NCBI GenBank assembly: GCA_904419835.1
Contig: CAJFTA010000006.1
Location: forward strand, 14,975 to 78,974
Direction of reading: 5' to 3'
Origin: an uncultured Pseudoflavonifractor sp.
Lineage (GTDB): Bacteria; Bacillota; Clostridia; Oscillospirales; Oscillospiraceae
DNA length: 64,000 bases
Shown here piece after piece: positions 1 to 8,112 of the stretch. A model generated the notes under the pieces. That model was given only the letters and a program-made list of their open reading frames with translations, was not told the DNA's origin and ran no database searches. A program made the translations under genes and the position numbers. The first letter of the stretch is position 1. The number at the start of each line of letters is the position of its first letter.

Positions 1-778
1 TCATGCCGGACATGTAGATGACGCCGTCGTGGATGGGGGTCTTGTTCCTGTTAATGAAGGACACAAACTCCCGGATGCCGCCCTCGTAGTGCATGGTGTC
101 CTCCTGCTCCATGCCGGGGCGGCGGTCCTGGATGACGATTTTCAGCCCAGCGTTGAGGAAGGCCTCCTCCCGCATGCGGGTGTGGAGGATCTCATAGTCG
201 TAAACCGTGTCCTCAAACATCTCGGGGTCGGGCTTGAAGACCACCTCGGTGCCGTGGCGGTCGGTGTCCCCCACGATGGTCATGGGCTGGGTTACCTTGC
301 CACGGGAGAACTTCATCTCGTGGATTTTGCCGTCCTTGTGGACCCGCACCTCCAGCCACTCGGAGAGGGCGTTGACCACGCTGGCGCCCACGCCGTGGAG
401 GCCGCCGGACACCTTATAACCGCCGCCGCCGAACTTGCCGCCGGCGTGGAGGATGGTGAACACCACCTCCAGGGCGGGCAGGCCGGTCTGGGGCTGCACG
501 TCCACGGGGATGCCCCGGCCGTTGTCGGTGACGGAAATCACGTCCCCCTCCAGGATGGCCACGTCGATGCGGTCGCAGTAGCCGGCCAGGGCCTCGTCGA
601 TGGAGTTGTCCACGATCTCATACACCAGGTGGTGCAGGCCCGAGGAGGAGGTGGAGCCGATATACATGCCGGGCCGCTTGCGGACGGCCTCCAGGCCCTC
701 CAGCACCTGAATCTCGCTGCCGCCATACTCGTGGTCCACCTGAGTGGCGCTCTGTTCCAGTTCTAACTCGTCAGACAT
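1..778 (-). CDS. gyrB: DNA gyrase subunit B, N-terminal part (cut by window edge)
   Basis: ATPase subunit of DNA gyrase, which with GyrA introduces negative supercoils. About 259 N-terminal residues are present; the gene runs off the left edge, so the TOPRIM and C-terminal parts are not visible. GHKL ATPase motifs are clear: the catalytic-Glu helix [12 protein letters not shown] (residues 53-64), the Mg/ATP motif TDNGRGIPV (84-92) and the lid [14 protein letters not shown] (126-139). The ATG at 778 is preceded by a GGAGGTT ribosome site. It is the last gene of the minus-strand dnaA-dnaN-recF-remB-gyrB block, as in Bacillus, although five extra genes and a repeat separate it from recF. Identification is certain; only completeness is limited. 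Confidence 0.98.
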   Translation of the reverse strand, partial: MSDELELEQSATQVDHEYGGSEIQVLEGLEAVRKRPGMYIGSTSSSGLHHLVYEIVDNSIDEALAGYCDRIDVAILEGDVISVTDNGRGIPVDVQPQTGLPALEVVFTILHAGGKFGGGGYKVSGGLHGVGASVVNALSEWLEVRVHKDGKIHEMKFSRGKVTQPMTIVGDTDRHGTEVVFKPDPEMFEDTVYDYEILHTRMREEAFLNAGLKIVIQDRRPGMEQEDTMHYEGGIREFVSFINRNKTPIHDGVIYMSGM

Positions 779-883
779 AATAACCTCCGCTTGTTCTTCG
801 ATACGCGCTGGGTGTGGCGCCTGGAAACGGGCCTTGTCCGCTCCCACGCGCCACACACAGCTGATTTTGGTTTTCAATATGGT

Positions 884-1681
884 TCAGTGCTCGGCCATGA
901 CCCCGGTGGGAATAAAGGTGGGGCCGCAGGCCCCGGGGGACAGGTCGTAGGTGGAGAAGCACAGGACAATCTCTCCGCCGTCCACCCAGAAGAGCATGTC
1001 CTCCAGGCTGCGGCTGTCCACAATGTCCGCCGCGTCCTCCAACCAGTCCACCTCCGGGTGGCTGGCCATGTAGGCCTTTACAATCTCCCGCAGGGTGGCC
1101 GCCAGTGCGTCCGGGTCCTGGCTGGTCAGATCGGCCAGCCCCAGCTCCTCCCCGGTGGCCAGGTCGTAGGTATGGCCCAGGCAGTTGCTGTTGGCCACGC
1201 CGCCCATATACCAGGACCAGGTCAGGCTCACGCTGAACAGCCCGTCCCCGTTCTGGGAGACACGGGCGTCCACTGTGTTGGTCCATACGTCGTCCGCCCG
1301 CTTCTCCAGAGGGAGTTCCCCGCTGCTGTCGGCAAAAAAGCTGTCGCAGTAGCCGCCCAGGCTCTCGTTGATGGCCTGGGCCTGGTCCGTGTCCCCGGTG
1401 AGCTGCACCAGGTCATAATACCAGGACAGGGACAGAGATCCGTCCTTGTTGTGGACCGACCTGTCCTGCCGCTCAATGGAATAGCCCGCCGTCTCCGTCG
1501 CCCCGTCCGCCGCCGGCACAGCTCCGGGCGCCGCCGCAGCCGGCACGGACGGCTCGGGCAATTGGGCAGTCTGGGAGGGCGGCGGGCTGCTCTGCCCGGG
1601 CGCCCCCGCATTCTCCCCCGCGCCGCAGGCGCTCAGCGCCAGCGCCAGGCCAAGAAAAAGGGCCAGATATCGCCGCTTCAT
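884..1681 (-). CDS. DUF3298-type lipoprotein
   Basis: 265-residue predicted lipoprotein. The N-terminus MKRRYLALFLGLALALSACG has a basic start, hydrophobic core and a lipobox LSAC with the lipidated Cys at residue 19. A low-complexity Pro/Ala/Ser linker follows (about 20-60). The rest resembles the DUF4163/DUF3298 pair found in RsiV-like anti-sigma factors and PdaC: a Tyr/Trp-rich N-terminal half, then the DLATGEELGLADL segment and FSTYDLSPGACGPTFIP near the C-terminus, close to the family's F-x-x-Y-x-x-x-P-x-A-x-G-x-x-x-x-I-P signature. There is no transmembrane anchor with an anti-sigma domain, so a ligand-binding or cell-wall role is more likely. It lies between the PH-domain gene and gyrB on the same strand, with GGAGG before the ATG. 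Confidence 0.7.
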   Translation of the reverse strand: MKRRYLALFLGLALALSACGAGENAGAPGQSSPPPSQTAQLPEPSVPAAAAPGAVPAADGATETAGYSIERQDRSVHNKDGSLSLSWYYDLVQLTGDTDQAQAINESLGGYCDSFFADSSGELPLEKRADDVWTNTVDARVSQNGDGLFSVSLTWSWYMGGVANSNCLGHTYDLATGEELGLADLTSQDPDALAATLREIVKAYMASHPEVDWLEDAADIVDSRSLEDMLFWVDGGEIVLCFSTYDLSPGACGPTFIPTGVMAEH

Positions 1682-1723
1682 GTCTCTGCCTCCATCTCTT
1701 TTTCTTGAGGCGCTGCCGGAGCG

Positions 1724-2140
1724 TCAGTCCAGACAATCCTCGTTCTCGTCCATAAAGCCGTCCGGTTCAGCGCCCTCCTGGCCTTCCTCGCCGCCCAGCA
1801 GCTCGGTGGTCCGCATGCGGCGGGACAGCTTCTTCTCCTCCACCTGCCGGTGGAGCAGCTCCTTGACCTCCCTGGGATTTTTGATGTTCAGCAGGTCCAG
1901 ATGGGGGGTGGTCTTGTCCGAGGAGTGGACGCACACGGTGCCCACGCCGAAGATCCGCTGGAACAGGGAGCGCTTCAGCTCCAGATCCCGCACCCGGTAG
2001 AGGAGCACCTCCTCTTCCTTCAGGTTCAGCAGGCCGGTCTCCCGAAAGATCCGGTCCTCGCTGAGCCGGTACCGGGTAAAGGTGATGGGCAGGCCCAGAA
2101 TTCGCTTTCGATCCTTCCACAGATAGGTAATCGGTTCCAT
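1724..2140 (-). CDS. PH-domain (YdbT-like, bPH2) protein
   Basis: 138-residue protein with no signal peptide or membrane segment. After a short basic lead (MEPITYLWKDRKR) it contains a bacterial pleckstrin-homology-like beta barrel: ITFTRYRLSEDRIFRETGLLNL, then EEVLLYRVRDLELKRS, then GVGTVCVHSSDK and LDLLNIKNPREVKELL. That order of T-x-Y-R-L, I/V-x-x-R-x-x-D-(I/L), G-x-G-(T/D)-(I/V) and the final helix is typical of bPH2/YdbT. The start at 2140 is chosen because AAGGAG lies just upstream; a longer frame from 2308 would add a low-complexity Ser/Pro extension reading through the remB 3' end. The acidic C-terminal tail ends DENEDCLD. The function of such soluble PH proteins is not established. 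Confidence 0.75.
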   Translation of the reverse strand: MEPITYLWKDRKRILGLPITFTRYRLSEDRIFRETGLLNLKEEEVLLYRVRDLELKRSLFQRIFGVGTVCVHSSDKTTPHLDLLNIKNPREVKELLHRQVEEKKLSRRMRTTELLGGEEGQEGAEPDGFMDENEDCLD

Positions 2141-2183
2141 AGTCCGCGCTCCTTTCCTTCGCGCGCCCGGGGGAGCCCCGGGC

Positions 2184-2447
2184 TTACTCAAAGCTGTTGT
2201 TTTCCGCCCGGCGGAGCAGGGTGGCGGTGGCCATCTGGGAGAGGTAGACGGTCTGCCCCCGCCGTTTGTCCCCGCAGACCACAAAGGACTTGGGGATGTC
2301 GTCGCCAACCGCCTCTACCCGGCCCTCCTTCTCCGCCCGCTCTAAAAATTTGCGGGTCAGATGGGAGGAGGAGGCGTTGTCCAGGTCAAACAGGCCGATG
2401 ATGTCCCGGTAGGGCACCACCACCGACTGTCCCAAATGCAGATACAC
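2184..2447 (-). CDS. remB: Extracellular-matrix regulator RemB (DUF370)
   Basis: 87-residue DUF370 protein, the family of RemA/RemB (YaaB). It opens MYLHLGQSVVVPYRDIIGLFDLD, the family's conserved beta-hairpin with the I-G-I/L-F-D-L-D motif, and continues with ATLLRRAENN. In Bacillus subtilis yaaB sits between recF and gyrB, and here the gene is also between recF and gyrB on the same strand, which supports RemB rather than RemA. RemA is a DNA-binding activator of matrix genes; RemB is a smaller, less understood paralogue. It is 3 bp downstream of the membrane-protein gene at 2451-2762, implying one transcript. Confidence 0.88.
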   Translation of the reverse strand: MYLHLGQSVVVPYRDIIGLFDLDNASSSHLTRKFLERAEKEGRVEAVGDDIPKSFVVCGDKRRGQTVYLSQMATATLLRRAENNSFE

Positions 2448-2450
2448 GGC

Positions 2451-2762
2451 TTAACCTCCTTTTCCGTCGTCGTCAATGACCCTGGGGTCCCACAGCCGCT
2501 TGTACAGCCGCCGCCCCAGGTACATCCCCAGAAATGCCAGCGCCGCCGGCAGGCCGGGCACAAAGAGCAGGGTCTCAATGGGCGCGCCGCCGGCGTCCGA
2601 CCAGCCGAAGAACCGGGCGAAAAACACCGCCAGCGTCACCGCCAGGCAGACCAGAGGCGGCGCCCACCGCCACAGCTTCCGCCGGGCAAACCGGTATGCC
2701 GCGTACTCCGCCGCCGCGCCCAGCAGCAGCGGCAGCAGGCAGAACAAAATCAGAATGGGCAT
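2451..2762 (-). CDS. Small membrane protein, function unknown
   Basis: 103 residues with about three predicted membrane segments: LILFCLLPLLLGAAAEYAAY (4-23), WAPPLVCLAVTLAVFFARFF (33-52) and LLFVPGLPAALAFLGMYLG (65-83). A basic and then acidic C-terminal tail (LYKRLWDPRVIDDDGKGG) would be cytoplasmic or exposed. No family is recognised. It lies 9 bp downstream of another small membrane protein and just upstream of remB, so the three probably share a transcript. The hydrophobic pattern and tight spacing support a real gene despite its small size. Confidence 0.65.
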   Translation of the reverse strand: MPILILFCLLPLLLGAAAEYAAYRFARRKLWRWAPPLVCLAVTLAVFFARFFGWSDAGGAPIETLLFVPGLPAALAFLGMYLGRRLYKRLWDPRVIDDDGKGG

Positions 2763-2771
2763 AGCGCTCCC

Positions 2772-3119
2772 TTATCCGCCGTTTTTGGCGTCTTTCCCCG
2801 CCTTTTTCTTCTCTATCAGTCTCAAAACGGCACGTTTGATGTTATATACCACCAGAAAAATCGCCAGCAGCTCCAAAAAATACAGCAGCCAGTATATTGC
2901 CACCGGGCCCGCGCCCACGGCGGGCGCCAGCTCCACGGCGGAGGCAATGACGCCCACAATCCCAAGAGCCGCCGGGATGGCATACAGGATTTTTCTCCGG
3001 CAGAATATGGTGAGCGCCAGCTGGAGCAGGCCTCCCGCCCAGAAGGGCAGGGACAGCACAAACACCGCCGCCGCGCCGAACACCGCCAGCACCGGGGCTG
3101 CCAGAAGCAGATGGAACAT
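2772..3119 (-). CDS. Small membrane protein, function unknown
   Basis: 115-residue protein starting MFHLLLAAPVLAVFGAAAVF, with three to four hydrophobic segments: residues 3-24, LLQLALTIFC, AIPAALGIVGVIASAVELA, and AIYWLLYFLELLAIFLVVYN near the end. A Lys-rich C-terminal tail follows (RLIEKKKAGKDAKNGG). The start at 3119 is selected by AAAAAGGAGG directly upstream; a longer frame from 3176 would read into repeat copy A. No family is recognised. It is the first gene after recF and repeat copy A, and leads the small-membrane-protein / remB group. Confidence 0.65.
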   Translation of the reverse strand: MFHLLLAAPVLAVFGAAAVFVLSLPFWAGGLLQLALTIFCRRKILYAIPAALGIVGVIASAVELAPAVGAGPVAIYWLLYFLELLAIFLVVYNIKRAVLRLIEKKKAGKDAKNGG

Positions 3120-3151
3120 GCCGGAAACCTCCTTTTTGTGGGGTTTTCGTA

Positions 3152-3537
3152 GCTTTCCCCTGAGGGAAGGTGGCATTTGCGAAGCAAATGACGGATGAGG
3201 GGAAGGCTTTCAGTGGGCACATAGCTTGCAGGAGAACACCCTTCGGGGAGGTACTTTTCACCGGCGAAAAGTACCCAAAAGCCGCCGGGGACACAGGGGC
3301 AGCGGGCCCTTTCAGGGCCAAATGCCCCCGTTTCCCCGGACCCCTTTCGGAGATGCGGCTTGCGGCGGTGGGGTTCAAGTAGCCACCGAACTTGAAAGCA
3401 GTTGCTTGCCGGTTCGGCTGTCCGGTTTCGTTCCTGCGTCGCCCGAGCAGCGTTACCCGCCCAGACTTGTAAGTCCCTGCAATTCAAGAACCTTTCTCAA
3501 TGCCGCACGGGGTCTCTGCACCATATTTCAGGTTCTG
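3152..3537 (+). repeat. Dispersed intergenic repeat family 1, copy A
   Basis: First of six copies in the window (others near 17.1, 18.7, 24.6, 44.0 and 60.7 kb). It fills the gap between recF and the small membrane-protein gene. Landmarks in order: a CTTCCC/GGGAAG hairpin at its left end, an ATTTGC-GAA-GCAAAT hairpin followed by GACGGATGAGGGG, a GTACTTTTC-ACCGGC-GAAAAGTAC hairpin, AAAAGCCGCCGGGGACACAGG, a GGCCCT-TTC-AGGGCC hairpin, CCCGTTTCCCCGGACCCC, then TTGAAAGCAGTTGCTTGCCGG, GAGCAGCGTTACCCGCCCAG and GCAATTCAAG near the right end. Short open frames in it are not taken as genes. Confidence 0.9.
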
Positions 3538-3538
3538 C

Positions 3539-4642
3539 TCACACCAGCGCGCCGTTATGAATGCGCAGCACCTTGCCGCCCTCCAGGTGCTCCAGCTTCT
3601 CGTCCTCGCAGCAGGTGATGAACACCTGCCCGCCCTTGATGCGGTTGAGAACAAAGCTCTGCCGCCGCTGATCCAGCTCGGAGAGCACGTCGTCCAGCAG
3701 CAGCACGGGCCACTCTCCGGTATCGTCGTGAAAAATCTCACGGGCGGCCAGCTTCAGGGACAGCGCCGCCGTGCGGGTCTGGCCCTGGGAGGCGAACTGC
3801 CGGGCGGCCACGCCCCCCAGCTCCACGGTCAGGTCGTCCTTGTGGGGCCCGGACAGGCACTGCCGGGACTCCAGCTCCGCCCGGCGGTGGCGCTCCTGGT
3901 GGGCCATAAGGGCGGAGAGGATGTCCTTCACGCCCCCCTCCGGGTCCTGGACTGTGCTCACCGTCTCATATTTCAGCCCCAGCTCCTCCCGCCCGCCGGA
4001 GAACTCCCGGTGGATGGCCGGGGCGGTCTCCCGCAGCCGGCGGACAAAGTGGGCCCGGTAGTGGATGAGGACGGCCCCGGTCTGGGCCATTCTCAGGCTG
4101 AAGTCGTCCAAGGCGTCCAGCAGGGAGGGCTTCTCCTCCCAGTCCCGGAGGATGCGGGTCTTCTGCTCGTGGAGGCGGCGGTACTCCGCCAGTGCAGCGG
4201 CGTACCGGGGCCGGAGCTGGCAGATGCACTCGTCCAGGAACCGGCGGCGCTCCGCCGCCCCCTCCCGGATAAGCGTCAGATCCTCCGGACAGAAGAACAC
4301 GGTGTTGAGCATCCCCGAGAGCTCTCCGGCGGTCTTCAGTCTCACGCCGTTGGACAGCAGCTGCCGCCGGGCGCCCCGGGACAGCCGGGCCTCCAGGGTG
4401 AAGTCCCTTTCCCGGGAAAAAACCTCCGCCTTCACAAGGGCGTGGTCCACGCCGAACGCTATCAGCTCCCGGTCATACCGGGCCCGGCGGCTGGAGGCGG
4501 TGGACAGGTAGCCGATGGCCTCCAGCAGGTTGGTCTTGCCCTGGGCGTTCTCCCCGCAGATCACGTTGACGGCAGGGGAGAAGGGGGTCTCCAGGTGGGG
4601 GTAGTTGCGGAAAAAGTCCAGGGTAATGGACTTTACTATCAT
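3539..4642 (-). CDS. recF: DNA replication/repair protein RecF
   Basis: 367-residue SMC/ABC-like ATPase that helps load RecA at single-strand gaps. Visible motifs: Walker [16 protein letters not shown] (about 30-44), the signature region [13 protein letters not shown], an ABC signature-like segment [11 protein letters not shown], and the Walker B/D-loop [16 protein letters not shown] near the C-terminus, followed by the family's QVFITC. The start at 4642 gives the usual N-terminus [14 protein letters not shown] and overlaps the yaaA stop by 4 bp (ATGA), so translation is probably coupled. Length is normal for the family. It lies in the conserved dnaN-yaaA-recF order. Confidence 0.97.
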   Translation of the reverse strand: MIVKSITLDFFRNYPHLETPFSPAVNVICGENAQGKTNLLEAIGYLSTASSRRARYDRELIAFGVDHALVKAEVFSRERDFTLEARLSRGARRQLLSNGVRLKTAGELSGMLNTVFFCPEDLTLIREGAAERRRFLDECICQLRPRYAAALAEYRRLHEQKTRILRDWEEKPSLLDALDDFSLRMAQTGAVLIHYRAHFVRRLRETAPAIHREFSGGREELGLKYETVSTVQDPEGGVKDILSALMAHQERHRRAELESRQCLSGPHKDDLTVELGGVAARQFASQGQTRTAALSLKLAAREIFHDDTGEWPVLLLDDVLSELDQRRQSFVLNRIKGGQVFITCCEDEKLEHLEGGKVLRIHNGALV

Positions 4643-4851
4643 ACCACGGTCAGCTCCAGGCCGGGCAGGGTGACCACGTCGCCGGGACGGACCTTCTTGC
4701 CCCGCATGGTGCACACCTCGCCGTTGACGGACACCTCTCCGGCCTGGATGATGTTCTTGGCCTCACCGCCGGTCTCAGCCACGCCGGCGAACTTGAGCAG
4801 ACCCTCCAGCTTGATGAACTCGGTGGTGATCTTCACTTCATGCTTTTCCAT
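4639..4851 (-). CDS. yaaA: S4-domain RNA-binding protein YaaA/RlbA
   Basis: 70-residue protein that is essentially one S4 RNA-binding fold: [38 protein letters not shown]...RGKKVRPGD. The pattern G-E-A-K-x-x-I-x-x-G-x-V-x-V-N-G and the final R-x-G-D are diagnostic of the YaaA/YlmH-type S4 family. The start at 4851 (MEKHEVK) is preferred to an upstream in-frame ATG because AGAGGAAAG precedes it and it gives the family length. It sits between dnaN and recF as in Bacillus; its first 14 bp overlap the thioesterase gene. Its exact role (ribosome-associated) is not settled. Confidence 0.93.
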   Translation of the reverse strand: MEKHEVKITTEFIKLEGLLKFAGVAETGGEAKNIIQAGEVSVNGEVCTMRGKKVRPGDVVTLPGLELTVV

Positions 4852-5290
4852 TGTCTTTCCTCTCTTCCGGGTGGCCCAGCAGGGCGGCCAGCCGCCCATA
4901 GACCTCAGGCAGGACCTTTTTCAGGGCCACCGGGGCCCCCTTGGCCCGGTCGTAGAAAAAGTGCCTGCTCTCCCCCTGGGCCCGGAGGGTTCCGTCGGCG
5001 GCGCTGGTGATGTCGTAGTGCAGGTCCACCCGGGCGGGGGTGAGCCTGGTGACGGTGACCGTGATGGCCACCGTCTCCCCGAAGGGGGTCATGGACCGGT
5101 ACTTGCAGTTTACCTCGGTGAGGGCGAAGTCGATGCCCGCCTCCACCGCCCTGTCGTACCCCCAGCCCAGCTGGTCCATCAGGTCGGTGCGGGCCTCCTC
5201 CATCCAGTAGATATAGTTGGCGTGGTGGACGATGCCCATGCCGTCGGTCTCGTAGAACTGGACCTTGCGCAGATAGGGCCTGATTTCCAT
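4838..5290 (-). CDS. Acyl-CoA thioesterase, 4HBT hot-dog family (YbgC/FadM-like)
   Basis: 150-residue hot-dog-fold thioesterase. The N-terminal motif [25 protein letters not shown] carries the family Y-x-x-T-D-x-x-G-x-(V/I)-x-x-x-x-Y-x-x-(W/Y)-x-E-x-(R/A) signature, including the acidic catalytic residue after Y-E-T. The middle contains [17 protein letters not shown] and the end has the expected HFFYDR strand. The likely reaction is hydrolysis of a short- or medium-chain acyl-CoA, with unknown substrate. The gene is inserted between dnaN and yaaA, an unusual guest in this replication block, and its 3' end overlaps the yaaA start by 14 bp. Confidence 0.88.
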   Translation of the reverse strand: MEIRPYLRKVQFYETDGMGIVHHANYIYWMEEARTDLMDQLGWGYDRAVEAGIDFALTEVNCKYRSMTPFGETVAITVTVTRLTPARVDLHYDITSAADGTLRAQGESRHFFYDRAKGAPVALKKVLPEVYGRLAALLGHPEERKDNGKA

Positions 5291-5301
5291 GGGTTCCACG
5301 G

Positions 5302-6414
5302 TTATTCGCCCGCCTTCAGCCGGACGGGCAGCACCATATAGAGGAAGCTGTCTCCCCCGTCGTCGGGCAGGATGACGCAGGGGGACACGCCGGTGGACAG
5401 CTCCAGCCGCACCCGGTCGGCGGGGGCGGCCTTGAGGGCGTCCATCAGGTACTTGTTGTTGAAGCCGATCTCCAGGCCCCTGCCGTCGCCGGACACGGGA
5501 CACTCGTCCCGGGCGTCACCGATGGCGGTCTTGGTGGAGATTTTCAGCAGGTTCTCCTCAAAGACGCAGCGCAGGGGGCTCTTGAGCTTGTCGCTGATGA
5601 TGAGGGAGACCCGGTCGATGGAGGCCAGCAGAGCCCGGGTATCCCCCTCGATGTGGATGGGGTTGTTGCGGGGCACGGCCTGGCGGTAGGCCAGGAACTC
5701 GCCCTCCAGCCGCCGTGAGACCAGCATGGTGTCGCCCACCTTGAACATGACGTGGCGGGCGCCCTGGGTGACGGAGGCGGGCTCGTCCACCTGGGAGCAG
5801 ATCTTCTCCACCTCGCTGAGGGCCGCGCCGGGCACCACGAAGGAGAAGGCGGCCTCCCCCTCCTTTTTGTCGATGGGCTCGTGCCGCAGGGCCAGCCGGT
5901 ACCCGTCCACCGATACCACGGTCAGGCCGTTTTCATCCACCTCAAAGAGGGAGCCGGTATGGATGGGGCGGCTCTCGTTGTCGCTGACGGCGAAGAGGGT
6001 CTGGCCGATCATGGCCTTGAGCCGCTCCTGGGTGATGACAAAGGAGTTCTGATACTCCACGGTGGGCAGCTCGGGGAACTCCTCCGGATCGGTGCCCAGG
6101 ATATTGAACTCGCTCATGCCGCACTTGATGTTCACCATATAGTTCTCAGCGGTGAAGATGACGGTGTCGTCGGGCAGCTTGCGGACGATCTCGCCGAAGA
6201 GCCGGGCGGAGAGCACCAGGGAGCCCTGGCTCTGAATGTCGGCGGGCACAATGGTGCGGATGCCGGTCTCCAGGTTATAGCCGGTCAGGCGCAGCTCGCT
6301 GCCCGCCTCCAGCAGAATGCCCTCCAGGGCGGGGATGGAGCTCTTGGGGGAGACGGCCCGGCTGGAGGTGGAGATGGCGGACTGGAGCAGGGCCTTCTCA
6401 CAGGTGAATTTCAT
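5302..6414 (-). CDS. dnaN: DNA polymerase III beta sliding clamp
   Basis: 370-residue clamp (usual length 365-380) that tethers the replicative polymerase to DNA. Three repeated clamp domains are evident: the first starts MKFTCEKALLQSAISTSSRAV and includes PALEGILLEA and GYNLETGI; the second begins near TVEYQNSFVITQERLKAMIGQTLFAVS; the third contains PRNNPIHIEGDTRALLASIDRVSLI. The C-terminal hydrophobic-pocket strand, normally M-P-x-R-L/M, reads VLPVRLKAGE. It is transcribed away from dnaA across the DnaA-box region at 6490-6660, the standard dnaA-dnaN layout. Confidence 0.97.
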   Translation of the reverse strand: MKFTCEKALLQSAISTSSRAVSPKSSIPALEGILLEAGSELRLTGYNLETGIRTIVPADIQSQGSLVLSARLFGEIVRKLPDDTVIFTAENYMVNIKCGMSEFNILGTDPEEFPELPTVEYQNSFVITQERLKAMIGQTLFAVSDNESRPIHTGSLFEVDENGLTVVSVDGYRLALRHEPIDKKEGEAAFSFVVPGAALSEVEKICSQVDEPASVTQGARHVMFKVGDTMLVSRRLEGEFLAYRQAVPRNNPIHIEGDTRALLASIDRVSLIISDKLKSPLRCVFEENLLKISTKTAIGDARDECPVSGDGRGLEIGFNNKYLMDALKAAPADRVRLELSTGVSPCVILPDDGGDSFLYMVLPVRLKAGE

Positions 6415-6489
6415 GGGATGGAACCTCCGTTTCCGTCTCTCCTCTCGGCGCGATCAGGAGAGGAGAGGCTATATAGATTCGTAGTAACC

Positions 6490-6660
6490 GTAGTAGGGAA
6501 TGTGGATGTGGAAAAACGGCGGGAGCCTTAGGGCCGGAGGGCTTTGGCTGTCCACAGGGGGTGTGGAGAAAATCTGCGGCTTTCCACAGGGCGCGGGGAG
6601 AAGAAAAGTTGTCCACATCAGGCTTTTCCACATGTCCACAGAATGTTGATAAATCTGATT
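6490..6660. other. Putative oriC: DnaA-box cluster between dnaN and dnaA
   Basis: The 337-bp dnaA-dnaN gap holds many near matches to the DnaA box TTATCCACA (or its complement TGTGGATAA). With one mismatch: TGTGGAAAA 6507-6515, TGTGGAGAA 6572-6580, TTGTCCACA 6609-6617, TTTTCCACA 6624-6632 and TGTTGATAA 6644-6652. With two mismatches: 6501-6509, 6548-6556, 6590-6598 and 6632-6640. Several boxes occur in closely spaced pairs. No box is a perfect match, and no long AT-rich unwinding stretch lies directly beside them, so the AT-rich DNA upstream of dnaA may form the other half of a bipartite origin. Position between dnaA and dnaN is typical of Firmicute origins. Confidence 0.7.
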
Positions 6661-6711
6661 GCCCGCTGTAATCGGATGGATGCAGGAAATCCTGCATCAG
6701 AGGGTGTGATG

Positions 6712-6750
6712 GGCCAGGCCCTTTCCGCAGCGCAAAAAGGGCCCCGGGGG
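6712..6750 (-). terminator. Hairpin after dnaA
   Basis: An inverted repeat GGCCCTTT / AAAGGGCC (roughly 6717-6748) follows the dnaA stop at 6752 on the minus strand. It could be a weak terminator or attenuator that sets dnaN expression relative to dnaA. There is no clean U-run after it, so termination strength is uncertain. Confidence 0.35.
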
Positions 6751-6751
6751 C

Positions 6752-8074
6752 TTATTCGTACCGGGCGTTGATGTTGGTGTTCAGGTCCTTGATGATCTCG
6801 GCCACCTCGGCGTTGGACTTCATCAGGTTCTCAATGCGCTCGATGGAGTGCATGACGGTGGTGTGGTCCCGGCCGTCGAACTCCTTGCCGATCTCCTTCA
6901 GGGACAGGGAGGTCATGCGCCGGATGAGGTACATGGCCATCTGCCGGGCCAGAGCGGTGTCCTTGGTGCGGCCCTGGCCCCGGAGGGCGTCGTTGTCGAT
7001 GTTGTAGAATTTGCAGACCTCTTCGATGATCACGTCGGCGGAGGGGAGAAACTCGGCCTTCTCCTTGAACATGTCCTGGACGGCCCGGGTGACGGTCTTT
7101 ACGTCCACGCTCTCGCCCATCAGCTCCTGGAAGGCCAGAATCTTGTTGACGGTGCCCTCGATCTGGCGGACGTTGGAGGTGATGTTGTCGGCGATGTATT
7201 TGAGCACGGGCTCGGGCAGATTCATGCCCCGGCGGATGGCCTTGTTCTTGATGATGGCCACCCGGGTTTCGTAGTCGGGGGGCTTGATGTCCACGGGCAG
7301 GCCCCACTCGAACCGGGTTTTCAGCCGGTCGTCCAGCCGCAGCATCTCCTTGGGGGGGCGGTCGGCGGTAAAGACGATCTGGCGCCCGGCCTCGTAGAGG
7401 GTGTTGAAGGTGTGGAACATCTCCTCCTGGGAGCTCTCCCGGCCGGCGATGAACTGCACGTCGTCCATGAGGAACACGTCGGCAGAGCGGAATTTCTCCC
7501 GGAACTCCTGGTTGCGGCCCTCCCGGATGGCCTGGATCAGCTCGTTGGTGAAGGCGTCGCCCTTGATGTACACCACCCGGAAGTCGGGGCGGGTGGCGTG
7601 GATCTTGTGGGCGATGGCGTAGAGCAGGTGGGTCTTGCCCAGGCCGGACTCGCCGTAGATGAACAGCGGGTTGTAGCTCTTGCCGGGGTTGTCGGCCACG
7701 GCCAGGGCGGCGGCGTGGGCGAATTTGTTGGAGGAGCCCACCACGAAGCGCTCAAAGGTATAGTCCTCGGTGCCGGGGAGGAAGGTGCTGTCCACGGGCT
7801 TGGCGGCCTCGGTGAAGTGGTCCAGCTCCCCTTCGCCCAGGACCTCCACCTGGAAGTCGGCGGCAAAGAGCTCGTGAAGGGCCTTCTGGATATTGGGGAC
7901 ATAGCGCTTGCGGATGATGTCCCGCTTGAAGTTGGTGGGCGAGTGGATGACGAAGCGGTCCTCCTCCAGGGCCACGGCGGTGCAGTCGTCAAACCAGGTG
8001 TTGATCGCCGTGGCGGTCATGTCCGCTTCCATGAGGGAGAGAACCTTGGCCCATATGTCGGCCGGTGAATTCAC
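6752..8074 (-). CDS. dnaA: Chromosomal replication initiator DnaA
   Basis: 440-residue AAA+ initiator that binds DnaA boxes and melts oriC. Domain I (about 1-80) starts VNSPADIWAKVLSLMEADM and contains the W-F-x-x-x motif NTWFDDCTAV. A short linker leads to the ATPase: YTFERFVVGSSNKFAHAAA, Walker A GESGLGKTHLL (141-151), Walker B DVFLMDDVQF, and sensor/arginine-finger segments. The C-terminal DNA-binding domain ends with the signature GREFDGRDHTTVMHSIERI. A GTG start at 8074 is chosen, with AAAAGGGGG upstream; the frame extends to 8122, but that would place the start inside the -10 element of the likely promoter. Confidence 0.97.
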   Translation of the reverse strand: MNSPADIWAKVLSLMEADMTATAINTWFDDCTAVALEEDRFVIHSPTNFKRDIIRKRYVPNIQKALHELFAADFQVEVLGEGELDHFTEAAKPVDSTFLPGTEDYTFERFVVGSSNKFAHAAALAVADNPGKSYNPLFIYGESGLGKTHLLYAIAHKIHATRPDFRVVYIKGDAFTNELIQAIREGRNQEFREKFRSADVFLMDDVQFIAGRESSQEEMFHTFNTLYEAGRQIVFTADRPPKEMLRLDDRLKTRFEWGLPVDIKPPDYETRVAIIKNKAIRRGMNLPEPVLKYIADNITSNVRQIEGTVNKILAFQELMGESVDVKTVTRAVQDMFKEKAEFLPSADVIIEEVCKFYNIDNDALRGQGRTKDTALARQMAMYLIRRMTSLSLKEIGKEFDGRDHTTVMHSIERIENLMKSNAEVAEIIKDLNTNINARYE

Positions 8075-8112
8075 GGGTGAAACCCCCTTTTGCAAAAAAA
8101 TGCGTCTCTTTG

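Noticed and set aside
3170..3618. Short frames in family 1 repeats with similar peptides in several copies (e.g. the GEVLFTGEKYPKAAGDTG type)
   Set aside because: Similarity follows from DNA repeat identity; frames start and stop at different points, are read in both orientations, lack ribosome sites, and stems covary at DNA level rather than conserving codons.
4408..4419. TTTCCCGGGAAA in recF as a Noc-binding site
   Set aside because: It matches the Bacillus Noc site core, but it is a single palindrome in coding DNA, and the specificity of this Noc-like protein is unknown; it could be chance.
3500..5341. Long open frames opposite recF/dnaN and similar long frames opposite other genes (e.g. 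33671-35890 minus, 39129-41162 plus, 58004-60688 plus, 29-766 plus)
   Set aside because: They are antisense shadows in GC-rich DNA: low-complexity Gly/His/Val/Leu-rich translations without domains, fully overlapping genes whose products are clearly recognised.
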